Positions 1 through 6,149 of a stretch of DNA of 15,185 bases are shown piece by piece. The DNA is from JAHHUH01 sp045123075 (lineage in GTDB: Bacteria; Bacillota; Negativicutes; Acidaminococcales; Acidaminococcaceae). The notes beneath the pieces were generated by a model. The model made no database searches. It was not told the origin of the DNA and worked only from the letters and a program-made list of their open reading frames with translations. The DNA is taken from positions 1 through 15,185 of the forward strand of contig JBGVIJ010000044.1 of assembly GCA_045123075.1 (NCBI GenBank). Reading direction: 5' to 3'. Position 1 is the stretch's first letter, and each line of letters begins with the position of its first letter. A program made the translations under genes and the position numbers.

Positions 1-1
1 T

Positions 2-1084
2 GGTCCTGGTGCACTCTTCTGGATGTGGGTTGCAGCGTTCTTCGGTATGGCTACTAAATACGCAGAATGCTTGTTGGCAGTTAAATACCGTACTGTTGAC
101 GAAAACGGTAACATCTCCGGTGGCCCGATGTACTACATCGAAAAAGGCATGGGCGAAAAATACAAACCTTTGGCAGTTATGTTTGCTGCTTTCGGCGTAA
201 TGTGTGCGTTCTTCGGTATCGGTACCTTCGCGCAAGTTAACTCCATCGTAGAAATCACTCAAATTTCTGCAGGCATTCCGGTAATCTACACTGGCATCGC
301 ATTGACCGTCGTAGTTGCAGTAGTTACCATCGGTGGTTTGAAATCCATCGCTTCCGTTGCAGAAAAAATCGTTCCTGGTATGGCATTGATTTACTTGGTA
401 GCAACTCTTGGCATCTTGGTTGCAAATGCTGATCAAGTTCCTGCAGCAATCGCTTTGGTTATCGATTCTGCATTTAACGGTCAAGCTGCTGTTGGTGGCT
501 TCGCTGGTGCAGGTATGATGCTTGCAATGCGCAGTGGTGTAGCTCGTGGCGTATTCTCCAACGAATCCGGTTTGGGTTCTGCTCCTATCGTAGCAGCTGC
601 AGCAAAAACCAAATGGTCTGCTGAACAAGGTCTCGTTTCCATGACCGGTACCTTCATCGATACCATCATCATCTGCTCCTTGACTGGTTTGTCCTTGGTA
701 GTAACTAACGTATGGCAAGGCCCCTTGAACGGTGCTGCTATGACTGACCAAGCGTTTACTTCCGTATTCCCGGAATGGGGCTCCTTCATTTTGATGATTG
801 GCTTAGTGCTCTTTGCATTCACCACCATTTTGGGTTGGAACTACTACGGCGAACGTTGCGCAGAATACCTTATGGGTGTTAAAGCAATTCTCCCGTACCG
901 CATCATCTTCGTTGGCTTGGTAGCTTGCGGTCCCTTCCTCAAATTGGAAGCTATCTGGATTTTGGCAGATATCGTTAACGGCTTGATGGCAATCCCCAAC
1001 TTGATTGCACTTCTTGCTTTGACCGGTGTTGTAGTATCTGAAACCAAAGCTTACATGAAACACTTGGAAGAAAACAAAAAATAA
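2..1084 (+). CDS. Alanine/glycine:cation symporter (AGCS family), 5'-truncated by window edge
   Basis: An inner-membrane carrier that imports alanine or glycine together with Na+ or H+. The reading frame is open from base 2 (first residues GPGALFWMWVAAFFGMATKY), so the true start lies upstream. About 360 residues are visible against roughly 450-480 for the family, so about 100 N-terminal residues are missing. The sequence is a run of hydrophobic helices separated by short loops. The family signature is clear at 545-585 (RGVFSNESGLGSAPI). The C-terminus is a short charged tail ending HLEENKK. Codon choice is strongly biased (AAC, TTC, GGT, CGT), which suggests high expression. A hairpin terminator follows 20 nt after the stop, so it ends its own transcript. 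The family is certain; alanine versus glycine preference cannot be read from the sequence. The upstream region, where a glycine riboswitch might lie, is outside the window. Confidence 0.95.
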   Translation, partial: GPGALFWMWVAAFFGMATKYAECLLAVKYRTVDENGNISGGPMYYIEKGMGEKYKPLAVMFAAFGVMCAFFGIGTFAQVNSIVEITQISAGIPVIYTGIALTVVVAVVTIGGLKSIASVAEKIVPGMALIYLVATLGILVANADQVPAAIALVIDSAFNGQAAVGGFAGAGMMLAMRSGVARGVFSNESGLGSAPIVAAAAKTKWSAEQGLVSMTGTFIDTIIICSLTGLSLVVTNVWQGPLNGAAMTDQAFTSVFPEWGSFILMIGLVLFAFTTILGWNYYGERCAEYLMGVKAILPYRIIFVGLVACGPFLKLEAIWILADIVNGLMAIPNLIALLALTGVVVSETKAYMKHLEENKK

Positions 1085-1112
1085 AAGTATTTTGAAAAAC
1101 ACTAAAGGCTCC
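1064..1112 (+). repeat. Direct repeat copy 1 (symporter 3' end plus terminator left arm)
   Basis: The last six sense codons (LEENKK), the stop codon and the following 28 nt match 1916-1964 at 44 of 49 positions with no gaps. The two copies begin 852 bp apart and flank the fic gene. The hairpins beyond the repeat differ in sequence but keep the same GGCTCC/GGAGCC outer stem. Confidence 0.9.
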
Positions 1113-1132
1113 ACTTGAAAGAGTGGAGCCTT
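1105..1132 (+). terminator. Rho-independent terminator of the AGCS gene
   Basis: An 11-bp perfect stem (AAGGCTCCACT with AGTGGAGCCTT), extended by a T-G wobble that closes a GAAA loop. The T tract after it is weak (TTACTTTA). It lies 20 nt after the symporter stop. Confidence 0.85.
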
Positions 1133-1196
1133 ACTTTATGTAATGAAACGCTATGCTTGTTGCTTGGAGCTTTTTAACTATTAAATGACTGACCTG

Positions 1197-1225
1197 TTGA
1201 GTGAAAATTTATTGTTTGATATAAT
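1197..1225 (+). promoter_or_regulatory. Sigma-A-type promoter for fic
   Basis: TTGAGT (1197-1202), a 17-bp spacer and a perfect TATAAT (1220-1225). The predicted transcript would start near 1232, about 27 nt before the fic ATG. Confidence 0.7.
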
Positions 1226-1258
1226 TATATAAAGAAGTATAGTTGCTTAGAAAGGCGT

Positions 1259-1870
1259 ATGAAAATGGTTTTAAAAAACAAATTTGGTATTTCTGATTCA
1301 TTGGAATTAGCTAAAATAGAAGAAAAGCTTAGTAAAAAGAAAGCCATTCAACTTTTTGAAAGCGGATATTTAGATAGTTTAGATGCAGGTAAGTTTGCAT
1401 CCTTGGCAAAGATACATCAGTTTTTATTTGATGAGATATACAATTTTGCTGGGCAAGTACGTGATGTAAATATAGCAAAAGGAAATTTCCGTTTTGCACC
1501 AGTCATTTATCTGCAAGCTGCTTTAGAAAATATTGATAAAATGCCTCAGAAAAGCTTTGATGATATTATTGCGAAATATGTGGAGATGAATGTTGCTCAT
1601 CCATTCAGAGAAGGAAATGGTCGAAGCGCTCGTATATGGCTTGATTTGATGTTGAAAAAAGAGCTTAATCTTGTAGTGGACTGGAGCAAGGTGAATAAAG
1701 AAGATTATTTGCTTGCCATGGAAAGAAGTCCCATCAAAGATTTGGAAATAAAACATCTTTTAAAAGGTGCTTTAACAGAAAAGGTTAATGATAGGGAAAT
1801 TTATATGAAAGGTATTGATCACAGTTATTCTTATGAAGGATACTCCACTTTTAAATCAGTAGATTTATAA
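1259..1870 (+). CDS. Fic-domain protein adenylyltransferase, class III-type (C-terminal self-inhibition)
   Basis: Fic enzymes transfer AMP (sometimes another nucleotide group) from ATP to a hydroxyl on target proteins. The 203-residue protein has the complete catalytic loop HPFREGNGRSAR (H114-R125), with catalytic H114, metal-binding E118 and the GNGR anion nest. The flap segment ahead of it is seen at about residues 66-80 (GQVRDVNIAKGNFRF). Near the C-terminus, SYSYEG (189-194) fits the inhibitory motif (S/T)xxxE(G/N), with E193 as the expected inhibitory glutamate. This placement is typical of short class III Fic proteins such as Neisseria NmFic and Enterococcus EfFic, which need no separate antitoxin, and no small antitoxin ORF is adjacent. 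AGAAAGG lies just upstream of ATG 1259; ATG 1265 is an equally possible start. It has its own promoter, and codon use is more AT-rich than in the housekeeping genes, which suggests acquisition. The target protein is unknown. Confidence 0.9.
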   Translation: MKMVLKNKFGISDSLELAKIEEKLSKKKAIQLFESGYLDSLDAGKFASLAKIHQFLFDEIYNFAGQVRDVNIAKGNFRFAPVIYLQAALENIDKMPQKSFDDIIAKYVEMNVAHPFREGNGRSARIWLDLMLKKELNLVVDWSKVNKEDYLLAMERSPIKDLEIKHLLKGALTEKVNDREIYMKGIDHSYSYEGYSTFKSVDL

Positions 1871-1915
1871 GTAAGAAGTGATAGAACCCATTTCAGAGTT
1901 TCATTATTCTTTATC

Positions 1916-1964
1916 TTGGAAAAAAACAAAAAATAAAAGTATATTGTAAAAAATTAAAGGCTCC
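1916..1964 (+). repeat. Direct repeat copy 2 (remnant of a symporter 3' end)
   Basis: Reads LEKNKK and a stop in the same codon phase as the end of the symporter gene, then the same leader into a GGCTCC hairpin; 44 of 49 bases match 1064-1112. No symporter-like sequence precedes it, so it is an orphan tail after fic. Confidence 0.9.
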
Positions 1965-1985
1965 GCGAATGCGGAGCCTTATTTT
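1957..1985 (+). terminator. Rho-independent terminator after fic (within the repeated symporter tail)
   Basis: A 10-bp perfect stem (AAGGCTCCGC with GCGGAGCCTT) with a GAAT loop, followed by ATTTT. It lies 86 nt after the fic stop and is the terminator of the duplicated symporter tail. Confidence 0.85.
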
Positions 1986-1991
1986 AGTTAT

Positions 1992-2024
1992 AAAAAAGAG
2001 CAGCAAGAATACTTCTTACTGCTC
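1992..2024 (-). terminator. Minus-strand rho-independent terminator
   Basis: Read on the minus strand, GAGCAGTAAGAA, loop GTA and TTCTTGCTGCTC form a 12-bp stem with one mismatch, followed at once by six Ts. It points away from fic and closes the minus-strand transcription unit that starts near 2248. It stands back to back with the plus-strand terminator at 1957-1985. Confidence 0.85.
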
Positions 2025-2249
2025 AATGAAGTCAAATGGTGAGAGTTTTCTGCTGGTTGTCAGCCGCGGTATCCATTAGAAATACCTATGTGGACATGAA
2101 AATCATTAAGTCCTTCATGTGGACTACAACTTATCCCGTTGCAAGGCGAGATACTTTTTGAAAGCATCAATAGCTATGGAAGTTTACCCTGTTCCATATA
2201 CAGCACAACTTTTTGCGGTGCTCTCAACACCGGAACCTCTCAGTACCTT
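1992..2249 (-). ncRNA. Candidate stand-alone structured RNA, family unassigned (6S-like fold possible)
   Basis: This stretch has no credible ORF on either strand, yet it carries a complete minus-strand transcription unit: a consensus promoter (2255-2283), a predicted start near 2248 and a strong terminator, giving about 250 nt. Three co-linear nested long-range helices can be drawn: 2237-2242 with 2040-2045 (UGAGAG/CUCUCA, perfect); 2227-2233 with 2064-2072 (7 pairs, 2-nt bulge); and 2190-2200 with 2087-2096 (about 9 pairs, one mismatch, one bulge). Between helices 2 and 3 lies an asymmetric bubble (26 and 14 nt), and a small GCUG-ACAAC-CAGC hairpin sits at 2052-2064. A rod with a central bubble recalls 6S RNA (SsrS), but I recognise no diagnostic family sequence. 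SRP RNA, tmRNA and RNase P RNA hallmarks are absent. The transcription unit is well supported; the 6S label is only a hypothesis. Confidence 0.6.
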
Positions 2250-2254
2250 GGTAT

Positions 2255-2283
2255 ATTATAGATGGTTTGGTTACTTAAATCAA
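2255..2283 (-). promoter_or_regulatory. Minus-strand promoter of the candidate ncRNA
   Basis: On the minus strand: TTGATT (2283-2278), a 17-bp spacer and a perfect TATAAT (2260-2255). It is divergent from the plus-strand promoter at 2321-2349. Confidence 0.75.
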
Positions 2284-2320
2284 GAAGGATAAGTAAAGCA
2301 GTATTGGTGGTTATTAAGTT

Positions 2321-2349
2321 TTGTCTATAAATTATTTTGGTTGTATAAT
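2321..2349 (+). promoter_or_regulatory. Promoter of the MmeI-like restriction-modification gene
   Basis: TTGTCT (2321-2326), a 17-bp spacer and TATAAT (2344-2349). The predicted start near 2356 puts the parS palindrome at about +10 to +25 of the leader. Confidence 0.7.
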
Positions 2350-2364
2350 GTTATTAAGAACAAA

Positions 2365-2382
2365 ATGTTTCACGTGAAACAT
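2365..2382 (+). promoter_or_regulatory. parS: Chromosomal parS site (ParB/Spo0J binding site)
   Basis: ATGTTTCACGTGAAACAT is an 18-bp perfect palindrome. Its inner 16 bp (2366-2381) match the widely conserved chromosomal parS consensus TGTTNCACGTGAAACA. In bacteria with ParABS systems this site loads the ParB CTPase clamp for origin segregation, and such sites cluster near oriC. Here it lies between the -10 box and the GGAGGG ribosome binding site (2384-2389) of the restriction-modification gene. It is the only full match seen in the window. Confidence 0.9.
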
Positions 2383-2395
2383 TGGAGGGTACGTT

Positions 2396-5167
2396 ATGAA
2401 TGATGTAGAACAAAGAGCAGCTGCGAAAAAGTTTGCTGCTGATTGGGAAGGCAAAGGTTACGAAAAAGGACAAAGCCAACCGTTTTGGCTTACTCTTTTG
2501 CACGATGTTTATGGTGTGACTGAGCCTGCCAAATACATAAATTTTGAAGACCAAGTAAAATTGGATCACACCAGTTTTATTGACGGATATATTGAAACTA
2601 CAAAGGTGCTTATTGAGCAAAAAAGCTTGGGTAAGAATTTGCGTGCACCCATCAAGCAATCTGACGGAAGTTTTTTAACACCGTTCCAACAAGCGAAGCG
2701 TTATGTGAACGAATTGCCTGTATCTAAGCATCCTCGTTGGATTGTTACTTGCAATTTTGAAAGCTTCCTTGTATATGACATGGAACGCCCCAACGATGAA
2801 CCCCAAGAAATTTTGCTAAAAGATTTAGAAAAAGAATATCATCGTTTAAATTTCCTCGTTAAGACTAACGCTCGTGTGCAAAAGGAATTGGAAGTTTCCA
2901 TCAAAGCAGGCGAACTCATTGGCAAAATTTATGATGCTATCTTAAAACAATATAAAGACCCGTCTAGTGAAGAAACACTTAAAAGTTTGAATGTTCTTTG
3001 CGTGCGCTTGGTGTTCTGTATGTACGCAGAAGATGCTGGCATTTTTGGTGAACGCAATATGTTTTTGGACTACTTGCGTGAATTTGATGCGCGCAAAATG
3101 CGTGGCGCTTTAATTGAATTGTTCAAGGTTTTAGATACGGAAGAAAAAGACCGTGACCCGTACCTTGACGAAGAACTGGCAAACTTCCCTTACGTTAACG
3201 GTGGTTTATTTGCTGATGAAAGCATTGAAATTCCCCAGTTTACTGAAGAAATAAAAGAACTGCTTTTGGATAAGGCAAGCTCTGATTTTGACTGGAGCTT
3301 GATTAGCCCGACAATCTTTGGCGCGCTTTTTGAAAGCACTTTGAATCCTGAAACTCGTCGTAGTGGTGGAATGCATTATACTTCCATAGAGAACATTCAT
3401 AAAGTAATTGACCCTCTGTTTTTGAACGAGCTAACTGCGGAGCTGGAAGCAATTAAGCAAATCAAAGTGAAGAAGACCAAAAAGGAAGCTCTCTTAAAAT
3501 ATCAAGAGAAGCTTGCTGGTTTGAAATTCCTTGACCCTGCTTGTGGTAGTGGTAACTTTTTGACGGAAACTTATCTTTCTTTAAGACACTTGGAAAATGA
3601 AATGCTCCGCGAATTATATGGGGAAGCTATCATTTTAGGTGATTTGGAAAATCCTATTAAGGTTTCCATTAAACAATTCTATGGCATCGAAATCAATGAC
3701 TTTGCTGTAACCGTAGCAAAGACTGCTTTGTGGATTGCGGAAAGCCAAATGATGAAAGAGACAGAAGATGTTATTCACATGCGTTTGGATTTCCTGCCTC
3801 TTAAATTTTACGTGAACATCGTTGAGGGAAATGCTCTGCGTATTGATTGGGAAAGTGTTGTTCCCAAAGCAGAACTGAATTACATCATGGGTAATCCTCC
3901 GTTTGTGGGAGCTTCCTTGATGAATAAGGAGCAAAAAGCAGAAGCCGTTGCAGTTTTTGGTAAGATAAAATTATCTAACAGTATAGATTATGTTGGTGCT
4001 TGGTATCATAAAGCTGCTTCTTATATGCAAGGTACTAAAATAAAAACTGCTTTTGTTTCTACTAATAGTATTACTCAAGGTGAACAGGTTGCTGCACTCT
4101 GGGATAAATTGTTAAAGGTTTATAATGCACAGATTATTTTTGGATGGAGAACTTTTAGATGGAACAATGAGGCGGTAGATAGTGCTGTTGTACATTGTGC
4201 AATAATAGGGTTTTGTTGTTGTGGAGTCAATTCTAAAAAATATATCTTTGATTATGAGGGTATACCCATTGAAGCAAACAACATCAATCCGTATTTAGTT
4301 GATGCTCCTAATATTCTTATAATGAGCCAAAGCAAACCTATATCTGATATTCCTAAGATGGTTTACGGTAATAAACCTACTGATGGAGGGAACCTTATAC
4401 TTACAAAAGAGGAAGCTGAAAAGCTTATTGCAGAAGATAAAAATATTGTTTGTTGTATTAGAAGATATGTTGGGGCAAGGGATTTTATAAACAACAATGA
4501 GGAAAGATATTGTTTGTGGCTTAAAGATGTTTCTCCCAACATATTTAGAAACAACAAAGAAATTATGAGAAGAATTGATGCTGTAAGAAAAATGAGAGAA
4601 GAAAGTTCTGCAGCACCTACTAGAGAAAAAGCAAATGTACCTCATCTATTTTTCTTTATAGCACATCCTGAAGATACATATTTGATAGTACCACGTCATT
4701 CTTCGGAGCATAGAAAGTATGTTCCAATAGGGTTTATGAGTGCGGATGTAATCGCCAGCGATGCTTGTTCTATTATTCCTAATGCAACCCTCTATCATTT
4801 TGGCGTAATGACTTCTAATGTGCATATGTCTTGGATGAGAACAGTATGCGGAAGAATTAAAAGCGATTATAGATATTCTGGTGGAGTGGTTTATAATAAT
4901 TTCCCGTGGTGCAATCCTACGGAAGCACAACGTTTAAAAATAGAGAAAACTGCCCAAGGAATTTTAGATGCCCGTGCAAAATATTCCAACAGCAATTTGT
5001 CTGATTTGTATGGAGCATTATATTTGTATCCCGAATTGATGAACGCTCATCGTGCCAATGACCGTGCAGTTATGGAAGCGTACGGTTTCTGGGGCAAGCT
5101 CAACAGCGAAAGTGAGTGCGTTGCAGAATTGATGAAGATGTACCAAAAGTTGGTGGAGGAATGTTGA
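2396..5167 (+). CDS. MmeI-like Type IIL restriction-modification enzyme (fused endonuclease and adenine methyltransferase)
   Basis: One 923-residue chain, the length of MmeI (919). It is expected to cut DNA at a set distance from its site and to methylate adenine on one strand of that site. The N-terminal PD-(D/E)xK nuclease has D63 and E74-Q-K76, close to MmeI's D-x9-ExK pattern. A helical spacer follows (about 160-330). The N6-adenine methyltransferase has motif I DPACGSGNF (380-388) and motif IV NPPF (500-503). The target-recognition domain (about 580-830) carries family landmarks: RRYVGARDFI (689-698), RYCLWL (704-709) and YSGGVVYNNFPW (827-838). A C-terminal helical part completes it. 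All catalytic motifs are intact with no frameshift. GGAGGG sits 6 nt before ATG 2396. Arginine codons are CGN on both flanks but almost all AGA/AGG across the recognition region, a mosaic that suggests a specificity swap. The recognition sequence cannot be read by eye. Confidence 0.93.
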   Translation: MNDVEQRAAAKKFAADWEGKGYEKGQSQPFWLTLLHDVYGVTEPAKYINFEDQVKLDHTSFIDGYIETTKVLIEQKSLGKNLRAPIKQSDGSFLTPFQQAKRYVNELPVSKHPRWIVTCNFESFLVYDMERPNDEPQEILLKDLEKEYHRLNFLVKTNARVQKELEVSIKAGELIGKIYDAILKQYKDPSSEETLKSLNVLCVRLVFCMYAEDAGIFGERNMFLDYLREFDARKMRGALIELFKVLDTEEKDRDPYLDEELANFPYVNGGLFADESIEIPQFTEEIKELLLDKASSDFDWSLISPTIFGALFESTLNPETRRSGGMHYTSIENIHKVIDPLFLNELTAELEAIKQIKVKKTKKEALLKYQEKLAGLKFLDPACGSGNFLTETYLSLRHLENEMLRELYGEAIILGDLENPIKVSIKQFYGIEINDFAVTVAKTALWIAESQMMKETEDVIHMRLDFLPLKFYVNIVEGNALRIDWESVVPKAELNYIMGNPPFVGASLMNKEQKAEAVAVFGKIKLSNSIDYVGAWYHKAASYMQGTKIKTAFVSTNSITQGEQVAALWDKLLKVYNAQIIFGWRTFRWNNEAVDSAVVHCAIIGFCCCGVNSKKYIFDYEGIPIEANNINPYLVDAPNILIMSQSKPISDIPKMVYGNKPTDGGNLILTKEEAEKLIAEDKNIVCCIRRYVGARDFINNNEERYCLWLKDVSPNIFRNNKEIMRRIDAVRKMREESSAAPTREKANVPHLFFFIAHPEDTYLIVPRHSSEHRKYVPIGFMSADVIASDACSIIPNATLYHFGVMTSNVHMSWMRTVCGRIKSDYRYSGGVVYNNFPWCNPTEAQRLKIEKTAQGILDARAKYSNSNLSDLYGALYLYPELMNAHRANDRAVMEAYGFWGKLNSESECVAELMKMYQKLVEEC
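4148..4873 (+). other. Target-recognition segment with foreign codon use inside the Type IIL gene
   Basis: Residues 585-826 contain 17 arginines, of which 16 use AGA or AGG. Residues 1-482 contain 19 arginines, of which 17 use CGT or CGC, and residues 846-890 contain four, all CGT. The segment also looks more AT-rich (many ATA, TTA and AAA codons). The breakpoints lie between 3842 and 4148 on the left and between 4873 and 4931 on the right. The segment coincides with the expected DNA target-recognition domain of MmeI-family enzymes. Confidence 0.65.
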
Positions 5168-5232
5168 CCACTTTCCAGATTTAAAGATTAAGTTTGTGGA
5201 GCATTTCCCAGGGTGAAAGAAGATAGGGGACG

Positions 5233-5261
5233 TTTAAGAGAATTTTCTTTTGTGATATAAT
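5233..5261 (+). promoter_or_regulatory. Promoter of the MNT-HEPN pair (extended -10)
   Basis: A TGA-TATAAT extended -10 (5253-5261) with a weak TTTAAG at -35 (5233-5238) and a 17-bp spacer. The rest of the 5168-5296 gap shows no convincing terminator, so read-through from the restriction gene is possible. Confidence 0.6.
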
Positions 5262-5296
5262 CTTTTTGGATAAATTTACTTGTGGGGTAGTTGTGT

Positions 5297-5590
5297 ATGC
5301 GAAATACTGGAATAAAAGATAATGTTATTCGTGAGATTGTAGAGCTTGCGGAAAAACACGATTTGAAAAAAGTAATATTGTTTGGCTCTCGTGCGAGAGG
5401 CGATTTTCAACGAGCAAGCGATATTGACTTGGCTGTTAGTGGTGGAAATGTTGCTATGTTCGCAGTTGATGTCGAAGAAGAAACTTCTACTCTACTACAG
5501 TTTGATGTTGTGGATTTAGATTTGGATTTGCAAGATAAGTTGTTGGAATCTATTAAAAAAGAGGGTTTGGTTTTATATGAAAAGGTTTGA
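5297..5590 (+). CDS. mntA: MNT-family nucleotidyltransferase, MntA-type antitoxin
   Basis: A minimal nucleotidyltransferase of 97 residues. The family signature GSx10DxD is complete (GSRARGD, ten residues, then DID; about residues 30-43), so it should bind ATP and Mg2+. In characterised MntA-HepT pairs this enzyme adds AMP units to a tyrosine of the HEPN toxin and silences it. The next gene is a HEPN protein that overlaps this one by 14 nt, the usual MNT-HEPN arrangement (HI0073/HI0074 type). I chose ATG 5297: GGGG at 5284-5287 is 9 nt upstream. The in-frame TTG at 5291 would leave only 3 nt. The third carboxylate expected in the active site is probably within FDVVDLDLD near residue 73. Antitoxin function is inferred from the family and the partner. 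Confidence 0.85.
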   Translation: MRNTGIKDNVIREIVELAEKHDLKKVILFGSRARGDFQRASDIDLAVSGGNVAMFAVDVEEETSTLLQFDVVDLDLDLQDKLLESIKKEGLVLYEKV

Positions 5591-5981
5591 GAATTACGTT
5601 GCTAATTTAAATGTTCTTAAACGTGCCAATGAAGAAAACTTAGAGAATGATTTTATTGTTGGTGGTATTATCGACAAGTTCTTTATTCAGTTTGAGTTAG
5701 GGTGGAAAGTTTTAAAAGAGCTTCTTCGTTACGAAGGTTGTTCCGTTGGTAACAGTGGTTCTCCTCGTGAAATTATCAAAGAAGCATATAAAATGTATGA
5801 TTGCATTGAGGAAGAAGTTTGGCTTTCCATGCTTCGTGATAGAAATGATTTAACTCATATTTACGATGGGGAGCAGGCTCAAAAATTAGTAAATGTTATT
5901 TTAGAAAAGTACATTCCTGCATTTGTTGTGTTGCAAGAAAATATTGAGGACCAATATAAAGACGTATTGGATAAGTTGTAA
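5577..5981 (+). CDS. hepT: HEPN-domain protein, HepT-type toxin (HI0074-like nucleotidyltransferase partner)
   Basis: A 134-residue all-helical HEPN protein of the nucleotidyltransferase substrate-binding (HI0074) family. The RNase motif Rx4HxY is intact as RNDLTHIY, with R89, H94 and Y96. In the Shewanella HepT toxin the equivalent tyrosine is the one AMPylated by MntA, so both the toxic and the neutralising chemistry appear possible here. The start ATG 5577 lies inside the end of mntA (14-nt overlap), so translation is coupled. A long hairpin terminator follows directly. HepT-like toxins cleave RNA (tRNA in studied cases), and the pairs act as type VII toxin-antitoxin modules with roles in stability and phage defence. 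An alternative is a plain substrate-binding partner of the transferase; the intact Rx4HxY makes the toxin reading more likely. Confidence 0.85.
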   Translation: MKRFENYVANLNVLKRANEENLENDFIVGGIIDKFFIQFELGWKVLKELLRYEGCSVGNSGSPREIIKEAYKMYDCIEEEVWLSMLRDRNDLTHIYDGEQAQKLVNVILEKYIPAFVVLQENIEDQYKDVLDKL

Positions 5982-5991
5982 AAAGTTAAGC

Positions 5992-6038
5992 GGACATACT
6001 CTCAAAGATTATTGATAGTATGTCCATTTCTTTTTCTA
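5992..6038 (+). terminator. Rho-independent terminator of mntA-hepT
   Basis: A 9-bp perfect outer stem (GGACATACT 5992-6000 with AGTATGTCC 6017-6025) plus an inner TCAA/TTGA stem, followed by ATTTCTTTTTCT. It starts 10 nt after the hepT stop and separates the accessory region from the miaB operon. Confidence 0.9.
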
Positions 6039-6064
6039 TACAAGTAAAAAATACCAAGCCTCCC

Positions 6065-6094
6065 TTGCTACCAACCGTACATTTTTTGTATAAT
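6065..6094 (+). promoter_or_regulatory. Promoter of the miaB-mutS-mutL-miaA-hfq operon
   Basis: TTGCTA (6065-6070), an 18-bp spacer and TATAAT (6089-6094). No other clear promoter or terminator is seen before 14014, so it may drive the whole six-gene run. The leader is about 50 nt and carries GGAGG (6134-6138), 11 nt before the miaB ATG, a slightly long spacing. Confidence 0.65.
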
Positions 6095-6149
6095 ATTAAG
6101 TTAGAGAAACTGTGTCCAAACGCTTTTATAGACGGAGGTTTTAAATATA

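Noticed and set aside
1992..2249. SRP RNA, tmRNA, RNase P RNA or a metabolite riboswitch as the identity of the minus-strand RNA
   Set aside because: No GGUCCGGAAGGAAGCAGC-type SRP core, no tmRNA tag reading frame or tRNA-like end, no RNase P core motifs, and no downstream minus-strand gene for a riboswitch to control.
5168..5232. A terminator after the Type IIL gene
   Set aside because: Only a weak CCAC/GTGG pairing is seen, with no T tract, so I do not list a terminator here.
5291..5296. TTG start for the MNT nucleotidyltransferase
   Set aside because: It would be only 3 nt from the GGGG ribosome binding site, while ATG 5297 has a normal 9-nt spacing and a stronger start codon.
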